The notes beneath the pieces are model-generated. The model ran no database searches. It worked only from the letters and a program-made list of their open reading frames with translations, and was not told the DNA's origin. From Acheta domesticus (taxonomy: Eukaryota > Arthropoda > Insecta > Orthoptera > Gryllidae): a stretch of DNA of 64,000 nucleotides. A program made the translations under genes and the position numbers. The DNA is taken from contig JAHLJT010003656.1 in assembly GCA_031308135.1 (NCBI GenBank), forward strand, positions 54,306,827-54,370,826. Reading direction: 5' to 3'. This document shows positions 42,353 to 54,542 of the stretch, piece by piece. Position 1 is the stretch's first letter; each line of letters opens with the position of its first letter.

Positions 42353-43367
42353 TCAATAAGAGGACCAAAAGCCATCGTTATCTATCACTGCTTGCAATCT
42401 ACGCGGCAGCGAAGCCACTAACGTAGCAGGATAATTTGGACTATGGGTTACCTCCTCCCAAGCATCAATCACCACATCCCAGAGATCATCTGCCATGGAA
42501 GGGGGTGGACCTGGCCAATTTTCTGCCATGACACGCTTCGTCTCGGCCCATACGTTTTCAATTGGGTTCAGGTCAGCTCTACGCAGAGGCCAGTCCAGAA
42601 CCTGTACTTCCTCCTGCCGTGCAAGCCATTCCTGAACCAATTTACTTTTGTGAACCGACGCGTTGTCATGCTGAAAATTCACTTATCCATCCGAATACAT
42701 TTGTCGCACCGACGGAACTATAATATCTCGCAAGATATGGAGGTATTGGATGTCATCGAGGTGACCATGTATCCTGTGGAGAACTCCAATACCACGTGCA
42801 GAAATCCATCCCCAATACACCACAGATACCCGTCCAGAACGCGTACATTGATGCACATATTCCGGAAAATTACGGGTCCCGAGGCCGGTACACTCGTACT
42901 GGTCCATCATTTGCAGAGAAAAAAACCGACTCGTCGAAGAAAATTACATTTCCCCAGTCACGATGAAGGTTGTCCTCGGTAAAAGCCAACCTGTAGAGTC
43001 TGGGGTCCTCGGAGAGCCCCTCCTTAACCGCTGCTTTGCCGGACCAAAGTCCCGTATCCCTCAAGCGGTTCCTGACAGTTCGCGAGCAACCAGGAAAGTC
43101 GGTGGCACGTTTCAACTGAACCGAACTGAGGAACGGTGTCTCCCTAGCCTGGTTCACCAATTCGGCGTCCTGGACTTCGGTAGACACACGCCACAGTCCA
43201 GTGCCAGTACGTCTTCCCACTTCTCGTGTTTCTCGATACTGCCGCAACCACCTACGTGCAGTAACGGGAGGGACACCGTACCGACGCCCGGCCTCCGAAG
43301 AAGAGAGATTCGCATTTTCAACCAACGCTACGACTCGCTCCTTGACAGACCGATCGTAATGCGACAT
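42353..43367 (-). pseudogene. Tc1-like transposase, broken
   Basis: Begins MSHYDRSVKERVVALVE with a helix-turn-helix (SSEAGRRYGVPPVTARRWL). Catalytic motifs are VIFFDESVFF, FQHDNASVHKS and ADLNPIENVWAE, the DD34E pattern of Tc1-type cut-and-paste enzymes. A frameshift near 42,880 and an in-frame TAA at 42,683-42,685 break it into three open pieces. Span about 338 codons, normal for Tc1. No terminal inverted repeats were identified at either side. Confidence 0.88.
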
Positions 43368-43373
43368 GGTGAA

Positions 43374-46315
43374 AGAACGCGGACTAGTCGCCACAGCGCG
43401 GTGAGCTGCGGCGGAGCGAAAGAGGTGAATGGAAGAGGGGGGGGCCACTCCCTAAGGGGGGATCCCTCCCTAAATGGATGTATTTTCTGAAGTTAATTAT
43501 CCACTCTATGCACATATGCGTAGGGTAACGATTACAGACAGTGGTATGACATACCACAGTATCCTGTTCGACCCGAAGTACTAGCAATATTTTTTTCCGA
43601 AATTTTGATTGATAAAAAGTATTGGTGGCGAGCTTTGTAATACATTTTATTTTTATATTACAATTGTTTGAACTGATGGAATCATCAGAATAACGTTCGT
43701 AAAAATTAATAACTATTAATTTTACCTTACGTTCATTGAACAAAAGAACTTCCTTTACCGTGTGGTAAGTGGAAGACTTGAGTCAAAAACTCTGCGAAAA
43801 AAGTACGTGTGAATCCATTTGTCGAGTACTTTATAATAACAAATGAAGCTGAATTCTTATTATTGAATATAATAAGAATACATTTTTTATAACAACAAAT
43901 GAAGCTTAAGTTATTTCGAAAGTAAGAAACTCGTCTGATGATGTCAAGCGAAAATGTATAATATTAATTTTTTCCCCGCTTCCCGGACAACATTACGCGT
44001 CCGTTTGTTTTCCAATTCCCAATTCACTCTTAGAGAAACCGTACCTCCGCACCTTTGTTCTGATCAAAGGTTCTGATAAATTTCTCGGAACAGTATACTG
44101 TTTTATTTACCCTATTTTTACGAAAATGTTTATTCGCAAACAAAGAATATTCAAAACTAAATCATTTTCTTGAGAAACTTAAATGAAATATTTTAAAAGT
44201 CTTTAAATGTTTAATGTTAAATGTTTTAAAATTAATTTAAATTTATCTTCTCGTTTCACAATTACCTTTGTAATTACTGGTATTTACCTGAATTCAAACG
44301 GACTGCTAATACAGTATTAGTATTTTTTTATTTTGGGATTAAATGAGTTTTTTTATGCTTTTGTAGTGAACTAAGTCCGCTTTTTATTAAATTCTTTTAA
44401 ATTAGTACTCATTCTTGCGCGATGACATTTATTCAAAACTTTTAATACGATAAATTAATGTTTACAACCTTTTTTATGATGATTCTAATCACTTAAGAAT
44501 TGTATTTTAAAACATATAGAAATCACCGATAATAATATAAATTTATAAATCCGTTTTTATAAACAAAACTGAAAATAACATCAACCAGATGGAAGTAAAA
44601 TCTAACCTAAATTGTTAATTCCGACAACGCTATTCGCTTTTAGATTCATTTCACGTATGATATGACCCGAAATATAAATAAATACCAACCTCTCGGAAAT
44701 CACTCACCATACTTACTACATTGGCTTAGGGACTTTTGATTACAAAATAAGTTGGAAAAACTAGGTGCCAACCCCAATTTAAATACCCCACGTAATGGAA
44801 GTATTGCAGTCAGGGAATTTTCCGTAGCTGGCGACTGGCATGCATGCGTATAGCGGCAAAAACACGGCTTTGAGAACCTACGCGAGCGAGCTTGATTCCG
44901 CATTTCTTATTTATAAGTTAATATATTGCATTTCCAATGCGCGATTTGTTTCCGAGAGGAACTTACGTTGTACGTAGTGCGTGGCATTATCATCGTATCT
45001 TGCAATACGAGAAACAACTCTCGTATTAAACAGAAAACGTTGGTGTTAACGAGTGGGTAAAAACCTGAAACTGCAATAGCGGAAAAAATTCTGGAAAAGA
45101 AATTAAACTTCCTGGGAGCAGCATCAGAGCGAAAGTGGCGAAAATTGTAAGGAGTAAGCTATTAATGACACAATATTATTGAGTTCTTATTGCATGTCAT
45201 TAGAATTAGACCATGATAACATGTCTATTATCATAGTTACTTTTTCTTACTATATTACAGAGACATCATACACCGCTGGCTATTTTTATCATAACAAATT
45301 AAAAGAAAATCAATTACAAAAATATGTTACCATGTCACATCAGAAATGTGGATGGAATAAGCTTCTTCTTCTTCAGTGGAAGAAGGTTATGCAGAATTGT
45401 TGATATTGCAGAAACTTAACTTTAAAGACCTGACACCTTGTAGCAGGCACCCACAATCAAATTAAGAGTACTGTGATTTGTAGCATGTGAGTGCTGGAAA
45501 TTACTGGATTGGGAATTTAAGACAATTTTATTTAATTAAAAAATTCTCTCCTTTTTCAGTCAGTTGTTCCTGACAGAACTTTATTTTGTCTGTTTGATTC
45601 AAGAACAGTTGCGCAGTGAAATAAGTGAATAAGCAATAAGATTTACTGTGATTGTGATATACTTGTGACAAATACTGTATGTACATATTAAGCACTATAT
45701 CAGTACTGCATGTACTGCATTATTGTAGATGTGCCCAGAAATAAAGTCGTGCCCCAAAGCAACAAGAAAAAATCTAATTAAAATTACAAGTTAATTTAAT
45801 TTATAATTAATTTATTTCAACATTACTCATATTGTCTCATATCTGTCAGTGTTTCGGTTTTTCTGTTCAGATGAAATACGGTTGCTTAGTGAATTAAGTG
45901 AATATGCTTTAAAGAGTTAAAATGTGAGTGAAACATATATTACATTACTACATGTTTCAAATATGCAATTATGGCCTTCTGGCCTTGCGATATTTTATTT
46001 AGATGTTTTCTTTGAATGGAACTCAGTTCCTAAGTGGAATTAGTAAGTATTTCACTACATTTTTTTTAATGGGAGCAATTAATTTTCTTTTTTTTTTATT
46101 TGAGTTTACTTGTTCAATTGTACATAATTTTCCAAGATGTCAAATGCTCTGTATATATATTTTTCTGGAGATACCAGAATTCAATTATCATAATTATTTA
46201 TAATTATCATTTAGATTTGAAAAAATATGTGGAATAAAATTGGAAATTTATTAAGCGTAAAGTTATTTTTAACATAAATTTGTGTTCAGAGAAAGAATTG
46301 AGAAGAAATTGATAT
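43374..46315. other. AT-rich intergenic, nothing recognised
   Basis: No gene found. GTGGTATGACATACCAC at about 43,540-43,556 is a short palindrome. Long AT-rich runs follow to 46.3 kb. Confidence 0.4.
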
Positions 46316-48745
46316 TCACAGGGAAGAACTTGATAAGTCAAAATTTTGTGGAAAATCTGGTAAATATATTTAATGGAAGAGAATTATAATTATTATTTTG
46401 TGAACAAGTATGCAAGTCTCAATCTTAGGCTCTGAGGCGTAAATCGAATGTGAGTTTTTAGGTATCTTCAAATTATGTGAATCAATTTTGATAAGTAAAC
46501 ATGTCTATTTTTGCGCAAACAGTGGTGTAATCTATATTGAACAAGTTCACTTACCCAGTTTGCGCACGCAAATATAAAAACGACGCACTTCGACTTACCT
46601 AACTAATCACACGTATACAGAGTTTCAAAAATAGGCAATTCATTATGAAATGTGCAGAACGCATTAGTGAACAAGCCAGATTGCAATGTTTTACTCAATA
46701 TTGGGCTTTGGGATATCGAGATAAAAGAGGAAAATACGTATCTTCTCTTATTTTGATGAAGCTTAAGAAAACTCATAAAATGAATTCATATAAAGCTAGA
46801 TATTTCTTCTGTTATTACAAATTAGTAATAAAAAATCAGAATGTTTCCATTTGTATGGGTTGCTTTGTAACATCACTAGGAGAAACTAATGGTTTTGATG
46901 ATATAGTAGCAAGTTTAAAAGAAAAGTATCCTCGCCAGGAATCATTCCTCCGGACCATCGAGATCTTGCCTCTCCTTCAAATAAGTACTCTCCTGCACAA
47001 ATTCAAGCTGTCAACGATCACATAGATTTATTTCCATTTTGCGAAAGTCACTTGTGCTGTGCTCAAAGTTCATAAAAATTTTTAACATCGGACTTAAATA
47101 TTTCAAAGATGTATGCATTGTATAAAGAAATGCCATCCAATCCTATTTCTTTCTCTTTATTCTCAATACTTTCATAAGAAAAACCTTTGTTTTAAGAAAG
47201 CAAAAGAAGACACCTACCACAAATAAATGAAATCAAAATACAAGCAAAAATAGGTAAGGTCAGGTGAATATAAATCAGGTGAAAATAAAAGTAAAGTGAT
47301 TGCCGAAAGGGATTCCCATAATTTTATGGCTGAAAAGGCTTATGCTACAAAGAGAACCGATAGAGAAATCGCAAAAGTCAATCCACTGAATAAAGTATTT
47401 GCGTTTGACTTTCAACATTGTTCATATACTCCCTGCTTAAGTACTTCAGTTGCTTTTTATAAGCGTCAATTGTGGAGCTTTAGTTTGACTATTCATGATT
47501 TAAGTAATGATAAAGCTACCTGTTTCATGTGGGATGAAACAATTTCAAGGAAAGGTGCTAATCAAATAGTTTCATGCTTTATACAAATTTAAAAACTTTT
47601 CCACCAGATATCAATGAGGTAACATACTATTCTGACCAATATGCTGGCCAGAACAAAAATAATATTGTTGCACTCATGTTTTTGTACACTCCTAAACTAC
47701 AATATCTCTGGAATCAATAAAATAAACCATAAATTCTTGATCAGTGGTTACACTCATATGGAATCTGATAGTGACCATGCAGTCATTGAGAGAGCAAAGA
47801 GATATACCCTAATGAAAATTAACCACCTAAATGACTGGATATAGTTGATGACAATATCAAAGACCATAATCTCTTTTGAAGTAATTCAAATGGCAACAAA
47901 AGATTTTTTTTATTTCAGTTCTCTGGCAAAAAAATGAAGGTCCTTTTCAGATTAAAAAAGTTGACAAGACTGGGCAAAAATTTCTTTGGGTGCCAATTCA
48001 GTGGCAGTTTAGAAAATCAGATGGGTGATTGTATTTTAAACATGATATAGAACAATTGTGAACAATTTAGTAATGTTCATTTTAAAAGAACGGGAAGACA
48101 CTCGAATTTTAGAGTTGCCTCTTCTGAATGATGAATTTGTCGCATTAAGCGATGCCGAAGAAAAGCTCTGATCGATTTATTTCCTCTTATTGACAGCTCC
48201 TTTAATAATTTTTACAAATCATTAAAAACTGACACTTCAGAACCAGCTGACCCAGATTTGGAGGAAATCGATCCAGATGAGGATAATTAAAATAACTTTG
48301 TGACAACTTGAATATTTTCTGAAAGCATTTTTATGAGTGTATTTTCAAAAAAATGATTTATTTTCTAAAACTTGTATGTTTTTTTCGATTTATTTAATTC
48401 CTTTAATTGGTAGTACACTTAATATTAACAAAAATTCAATTATCTGAAACTTTCATTTTTATTTTTATTCCATCATCACCTATCCCAATACATCAAGAAT
48501 GATGAGTCAACAGGTGAAAAACTTGATAAGTCAATGGTACAAAATAAGGTAATTCGCATACCAATACAAACATAAACAAATTTGATACATTCTGGGTGTC
48601 ATTGTAAAGTACGGTGGAATTTACAATTTTTGAGCCAAGTAGAATTTCTGTTGTTTTATTAACCGATTTTTCAAGACCAGTTGAACTTTAGAAGTGGTCT
48701 CCTGAAAAATTCACTTTTCAAGACTTACCAAGTTTTTCCCTGTGA
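46316..48745. mobile_element. 2.4-kb TIR transposon with DUF7869-like gene
   Basis: The left end TCACAGGGAAGAACTTGATA is matched, inverted at the right end, by TCACAGGGAAAAACTTGGTA, then AGTC in both. A further subterminal AAAACTTGATAAGTCAA copy lies at about 48,518. The body carries one degenerate plus-strand coding region. No exact target duplication was seen next to the ends. The superfamily is not certain; a Sola-like affiliation is one possibility but is not demonstrated. Confidence 0.65.
46645..48290 (+). pseudogene. Transposase-like protein (DUF7869-like), broken
   Basis: Open pieces in several frames, in family order. 46,645-47,025 gives CAERISEQARLQCFTQYWALG, then VSSLI and VSICMGCFVTSLGETNGF. 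47,296-47,592 gives NKVFAFDFQHCSYTP, FYKRQLWSFSLTIHD and MWDETISRKGANQI. About 47,605-47,660 gives YYSDQYAGQNKNNIVALMF. 47,700-47,844 gives HKFLISGYTHMESDSDHAVI. The end is acidic, ADPDLEEIDPDEDN then stop (48,290). Similar multi-copy proteins in insect genomes share DFQ, SD..GQNKN and GHTHME.DSDH blocks. Their spaced acidic residues look like a DDE/DDD catalytic set, but this is inference. Frameshifts and stops make this copy inactive. Confidence 0.6.
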
Positions 48746-49853
48746 CCATTGAAATAATTTAGTAATTTCTAAATTAAGTTCTTTAATAATTTTATTTGAA
48801 ATAGAATCATTTTCTGAAGCTTTGTGAGTATTCATATTTTGTGAAGGGACCAATAATGTGGAAAAGATAATTTAAAAAAAAAACTCAATTTCTGCATTAA
48901 AAGTTTGATCTGATTTGATTGCTGAAAATTGATGTAGGCAGATTCTGATGTAGGCTGTTGTTTAATATTGGATCAGGAGAATAACATTTTGTTAATTTTG
49001 TAATTGTTGACCATTGTGGACTGTGATCTGCTGTTGGCAGTATAATTGTGCAGTATAATTTTGAAATTTTTCTAACTCATATTGGTTTGCACATACTTTC
49101 ATACTTTGTGATAACATTAATTGTTCTTTTAATGTCAAGGAGTTTGTTGCCAAAAAGTCTTAGATAATGTTTGGTTTTGAAAAGATTTAAGTAATATCTA
49201 GGGAGAGATACAGTTGAATGTTTAATGTGTGTGTTGGAAGTGTAATGTGTAAGCATCTAGAAATGTTTTAGTTAAATTTTCTGTTTCTATATAATTTTTT
49301 AGTATTATCTATTTATTGTGTATTTATTGTTTTTTGGGAAATTAAAATTTGAATTTATGTTTGTACATTACATATCGCAGTTTATACAAATGTTATGAAG
49401 GGAATGATCCATTTTTAATAGTGGAGAATTAAAACATATTTTAATAAGGAGATTATTAAAATCTAATTAAGTGAAGATTGAAAGCATTGCAGATTTACAT
49501 TTTTTGTAATCATTATACTTAAAATATATGGTAATATATTTTTATGATTAGAGTAATGTTGGTTCGAAGGGCGTATGACTAAATTATTTTCTACAATATA
49601 TTTGTTGTAAATCAATACCTTGAGGATTTGATGTGTTGCATCTCCAAGAAGTGTTTTTGCTGTTGAAATCTCAAGAGTATCATTGGATTAGAATATTGAA
49701 AAATGAGATTATAAATTTGAGTAGGAAAGGGTTTGTTTGGGGGTTTATAAATAGAATATAGAGAGTAAGTAGTGTTACTTAATTTAATTTGTAGATGTAC
49801 ATTCTAAAATGTTAGATATAGACAAAAATACTTGTTGATGAAATATAGAAATC

Positions 49854-49889
<36 letters not shown>

Positions 49890-50654
49890 GCTACTCCACA
49901 GAAGCATGGTCAGAAATTCTATCATTTCTGTAAATGTTATAATCTTTTAAATGCAGTTTTTCTTTAGGGATTAATGTGTTTTAGAAATACATGCCATGTC
50001 AATATTATGAAATGAAAAAAAGGGATGAAAAAGATTTTGTTGTCATTTTAGACCATTAGAATTCCATTTTATTAGTGTAATAGTATTTTTATTAATAGAC
50101 ATTAAAAAGTGGAGGATGTTTTGTAATAAAGTCAGAATTTGTGGGATAATTGTAGAAATAATTTCTTGGATGATGTTGGAAATTAAAGATGTATAATTTG
50201 AAATAGAAGAGTTTTATTTTAATATATCAGAGTTAGAGAATGTAGATTATGTGTCATTATATGTTGGAAATGTCGTAGTATATTTGTGTTTAAAAAGAGA
50301 TTTTGAATAGAATTGGTATATTGAAAGGTTTGTGAGAAGGAGAATGCAAATTTTTATTTATTAATGTACATTTTTCCAAACTTTCTTTTCTTTCTTTTTT
50401 CCTTTGAAGAACATTGGTTGGATGTTAATATTTGCTCAAATATTTTTGTTCTTGTAAAAAAAATGCCTTTTTACTGAATTTATCATGAACTGAACATTAG
50501 ATACTGCATTAATTTTTTCTTTGTTTCAGGAATGCAGTGTTTAATGGAATATTTTTCATTTTATAAAATTGGAATTATTTCTATATTAACAATATTGTGA
50601 AATTCTGTATCTCCATTATTTTGATATATATTTCTGTATGCATGCAAGAAATTG
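48746..50654. other. AT-rich intergenic with ATT microsatellite
   Basis: No gene recognised. An (ATT)n run of about 35 bp is at 49,855-49,889. Confidence 0.45.
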
Positions 50655-51345
50655 GCCCTTATTCTTTATACTGATTGGGAGAATGGGTTACATGTAATTT
50701 CTATAGTCAGCCAAATTGCTAGATGCTTATTTTCAATGATCATTTTTAGAAAATCCAATTTAGGATTAATTAAATATTATATTTTATTTAATTTTTTATA
50801 TATATGGTAATGTTTGAATCGCAGCTTACTAATTTCTTTGTTTTTCCTGAAGTTCTCCAAATGCTTAAGATAAATGCAAGAATGAAATGTGTCGTTGTAA
50901 GCCCAGGGACAATTAGTTACTAAAATTCTTGTAAAAATTCAATAATAAAAGTGAAGGTAATTGCTGGGGAACATTGTTTAAGAAACTTTATTGACTGTCC
51001 TTGCAATTTGTTATTAAAATCTATCCTACCTGTGGTGCATAAGTTATTCCTTTACTAAACCTTTAAGTTAAATGAATTCAGATATTTGGTTCATTCAATT
51101 TTCACTAAATTTCAAACATTTGTCATTTCAATACTATGAATACGTTCATTCTTTTGATAAATTCTCATCACAATCGTGTGTTAAAGTTGAATGTACAAAA
51201 TCATTATGGTACAGATATTTCTAGTTCAGTGAAGTATAATTTGATTTCATTACACAGTGTATTGCTTGAAAATTAAAACTATTTTGAGCCTTGCATTTAG
51301 CTTCATCTTTATTCCATAAATCCTCTGATTATGATATTTTTTTTA
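50655..51345. repeat. Repeat Z, copy 1
   Basis: Closely matches 61,920-62,535 in order over its whole length: GATTGGGAGAATGGGT, GCTAGATGCTTATTTTCAAT, ATTCTCATCACAATCGTGTG, CATTATGGTACAG. It differs by many 1-8 nt gaps and few substitutions. No ORF. Confidence 0.8.
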
Positions 51346-51539
51346 AAATTTATTTTATGTCGCATCAACTACTAAGATTATTAGCAACAGATATATTAAC
51401 AACATATACAATTTTCAATAATTTATACATTTTTAAATTTCATTATACAAATTAATGGTCTTCAAAAAAATAAAAATCGACTGCATTTTTCTTTGTCGTT
51501 TAGCACTATTTTCATATCATTATCTACAGTCTACACCAT

Positions 51540-52389
51540 GTCTCACCCAGTCAGCCTCAAATCTGGGGCACAGAAATAAATGGTTAATATACATTGAAAC
51601 CTTACACACATTACACATTACAGTCTAATTCCCGGTGATCAGGTTGGCATGTGTGAGCTTAGTGTGACCTATTCTGCATCTAGATAACACAATCTGGTCA
51701 GCTCTGCAGAAGGATGTGGCCGGATTGTAATAATCGTATTCACAGACACTTCTTAGTTTGCAGCGAGCAATATTATTCCATTCCTGCCTGTCCAATTCTT
51801 GTAGATTTCTCTTCATGTGGGCATGATAGTGTTCTGGTATTACGGGAAGGTTACTTCTTTCCTCAAGTTGTGATGTCTCTTTTGCGGATCTGTCTGCCAG
51901 CTCATTTTCACTGATACCCACATGAGCCGGGATCCATCCAAAAACTATCTCTTTTCCTTTAATGTAGGAGTTTCTTAACATGCTAATGATGTCTGAAGCT
52001 AGCAGATGTCCTGAATAAAACACATTTGCAATAGCTGATAGAGCCAATTTGGAGTCTGTTAATATCAGATATTTGTGTTCACCGTCTTCAAGAATGTAGT
52101 CTATTGTTGTGATGATGGCGTATAACTCGCTGGACAAAACTGAGTACTTGTCGGGCAGTTTGCTTGAGATTACACTTGTTGGCATTACAGTGGCACATCC
52201 CACCAAGTTGCTGCTCTTCGAGCCATCTGTGTATACTTTGTTGTAGTTCTGATATTTGGCGATTTCTTCTCCTGTTCTGGCTCTTATCTCTTGATTGTGA
52301 GTTTTTGTCATCTTAGAACTGTTTGTCAGCTCCACAACTTTAATGTCCTGCATAGTCGCATAGTGCATAGTGGTGGAGAACGAACGCAA
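51540..52389 (-). pseudogene. LINE ORF2 C-terminus with RNase H domain
   Basis: An open 254-codon frame (52,389-51,625). RNase H motifs are all present: VYTDGSKSSNLVG, SSELYAIITT, LILTDSKLALSA and WIPAHVGISENELADRSAKE, supplying the D-E-D-D/H active-site set. After it comes the typical RIGHTKLTH segment. A stop at 51,625-51,627 then separates a Cys/His tail in the same frame (CNVCKVSMYINHLFLCP, to about 51,545). RNase H degrades the RNA strand of the cDNA hybrid during retrotransposition. The reverse transcriptase is absent, so the element is 5' truncated. Clade is uncertain (R1/LOA/I groups carry this domain). Confidence 0.85.
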
Positions 52390-52726
52390 AGTGTAGCGAA
52401 GGTGATATATACTCTTTGGATGTTATCCGGAGGTTCTTCAACTGTTGATTGAATCGGTAGTCCGATTACTTTTCCTAACGAGCCGTTCAATCCAAATGAA
52501 TCGTTGAAATCGTTCACCTACTGTCGCGGAATCTTCGCTGTGATTGGTGGATCGGAGCTCTCGAGGCGGCTCTTTCAAAATCTCCAGAAAACGGATATTC
52601 ATGAATACTGTAATTAACATTTCATAGATCACAGAACTTTCAGTGCACTTCGAAATAAACGAACATAATATGCCTTTATGATCGTTTAAATCAATATAAT
52701 TATCTTTTACGTCGAACAGCCCATTA
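52390..52726. other. Unassigned flank
   Basis: Contains TATATACTCTTTGG at about 52,406, which recurs near 63,478 next to ATCCAATCA-type words. No identity assigned. Confidence 0.35.
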
Positions 52727-52956
52727 TACTTCGGTTTTTCTTTCTTGGCGCACGGGGGTGTGCCAATAAAATGGAATATCTCACGTATTTTGCGTCGTTC
52801 CGCGTTGTGCCGCCAGGAGTCGCATGATCGCCAGCACTGTTTGATACCGTTGCGATCATGCCATGCTTCTAGCGGCACAATTAAGAACGACGTAAAATAT
52901 GAGATATTTCATTTTATTGACACACCCCCGTGCGCCAAGGAAGAAAAACCGAAGTA
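52727..52956. mobile_element. Palindromic MITE family A, copy 2 (both ends present)
   Basis: 230 bp flanked by TA (52,725-52,726; 52,957-52,958). Left end TACTTCGGTTTTTCTTTCTT; right end inverted TACTTCGGTTTTTCTTCCTT. The whole sequence is palindromic (GGCGCACGGGGGTGTG / CACACCCCCGTGCGCC; GTGCCGCCAGGAGTCGCATG / TTCTAGCGGCAC). No ORF. Confidence 0.85.
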
Positions 52957-53139
52957 TAAATATAAATGCATGGAAGAAGTATAATTACTCATGGAATATT
53001 AATGAAGTGAATTGTTACTTTGACGCAACTGCAGTTATTTGTGATTTATAACTTTTCAATGTACATTAAGTAATGGAACCATGGTTTATAGATTAATTTT
53101 TTTAATAAACAACAGATTAGGAAGTTATAAGAATGATTC

Positions 53140-53640
53140 TTCGTAGAAGCCTGTGGTACGCTTTCACGATTCGTGAGTCACGAAGTCGATTCACTATTTA
53201 CTAGCGCAACCACAAAGCAGACGTACAATCGAAGAACTACATGGATGAGAAACCAATTTACTCGGTTGAATCGGTGCAACTGAACCAATCGTCGATTGAA
53301 AACGCGGGAAAAATGCGGTGGCAATGTGGGCGGAGGTCCAATGGGGGTCCTTTGGGAGCATGGCGCCAGTTTTCAAAATTTGTCATATGAGTATTGCCAT
53401 GACAACACGTACTTATGTAAGGTTAATGACAATTGAAATAATTAAGGTATTAAGTTTATTGATAATTTAATCTGAAATAGCTATAAGTAAATAACTAGTG
53501 GACTTTCTTGTATAATGTATAATGGTTATGTAAATATGTACAGAATATATTTACGCAGCTAATAATGTAGGCCTACCTAATATATTTCAGATATAAGTAA
53601 AAAATTCTCTTTATTAAAATGCTTGAAACAAAGATGCCTC
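53140..53640 (+). repeat. Repeat X, copy 1
   Basis: ATTCACTATTTACTAGCGCA, CAGACGTACAATCGAAGAAC, TTTACTCGGTTGAATCGGTG, AATGTGGGCGGAGG, CATGGCGCCAG recur at 57,345, 60,090 and, inverted, 61,390. Preceding flank (CACGATTCGTGAGTCACGAA at about 53,165) is shared only with 60,070. Ends near GCTTGAAACAAAGATGCCTC, which also appears at 61,579. Confidence 0.85.
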
Positions 53641-54115
53641 GTCTTCTTAAACTCACTTGAACCGTAAAGTTTTTTTTTTTTTTTTTGCTCTTGGAAGTCA
53701 CGCACAGCATTTCATCAAAACAAAAGAATATAGTCAACCAGTTTGATACTGTTTCTTTGTAAATAATGAGTACCTACCTAGGAATAAATAATTTTGAATG
53801 AAAAGCCAGGAGTACCATTTGATACCATTTCTAATTTGAAACTAGAATATTTAGTAATGAAACACTTAAATATTTTATGAACTATTAATTGAAACTGTTT
53901 TACATTGAATAATATCATTACAGAGGCCAATGTTAAGTTGGAAGAGTACAGTTAGTTATATTACTGTGGGGGTACAACACACACAATGGTTACTTTTGTA
54001 TGATTCACTGACAAAGTAGACAAACAGTTGTGACTGTGCAAAGTTAAACTATATTATTTGTGAAATTCTTCAAATTACTAGTTGTACTTCTTATATTAAT
54101 GTCTACAATTCTTAG

Positions 54116-54514
54116 GTGACTGCTATACTTAACGAAGAAAGCAGAAACCAAGCCTTGTCATCGGCAGGGGAGGGGAGCCTCAACAAGCACTGGATGGGGC
54201 CTGAAATATTTAGATTCCTCATAGAGGAGGAGGATCATGCAACAGCCACGTCCAGTGCTATATTGCAGTTGAGGCAGTATACAGAAACTCCCCCAGTTCC
54301 CTTCACCACGGATCCCATTGAATTCTGGGAGGGAGAAAGAGAGAAAGGCCTGAAGGACATGGCTCAGGAGTACCTGTGTATAACGGCTACTTCTGTTCCA
54401 TGTGAAAGGATTTTCTCTGAAGCTGGGCTCATTATTACTGACAGGAGAAGCAACTTGTCACCTAGCAAAGCTTCTGCTTTGATGTTCATCAAAGGCAATG
54501 AGAGGTTTCTCTAA
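54116..54514 (+). pseudogene. hAT transposase C-terminal (dimerisation) fragment
   Basis: 132 codons open from an upstream TTCTTAG acceptor-like site. DPIEFWEGEREKGLK, then MAQEYLCITATSVPCERIFS and DRRSNLSPSKASALMFIKGN, are the hallmark of the hAT family dimerisation region (W..., Y L .I.ATSVP.ER.FS..G, R..L.P......L.FI.GN), closest to Ac/ZBED-like members. This domain lets hAT transposases, and ZBED proteins derived from them, form dimers. The zinc finger and catalytic core are not in the window, and no hAT terminal repeats were seen. It could be a fragment or the last exon of a domesticated gene starting elsewhere. The frame ends in KGNERFL then stop, overlapping a hairpin. Confidence 0.8.
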
Positions 54515-54542
54515 GAATTTTTTGAAACCTCTCATTGCCTTT
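54491..54542. repeat. Perfect 19-bp inverted repeat over hAT stop codon
   Basis: AAAGGCAATGAGAGGTTTC (54,491-54,509) is followed after 14 bp by its exact reverse complement (54,524-54,542). The left arm encodes the last residues of the hAT frame (KGNERF), and the stop is just beyond it. Confidence 0.92.

Noticed and set aside
44700..44903. Minus-strand 67-codon ORF with Cys residues
   Set aside because: No known domain, no splice partner, and no surrounding coding signal.
49855..49889. ATT run as a CRISPR-like or satellite array
   Set aside because: It is a simple trinucleotide microsatellite without spacers.
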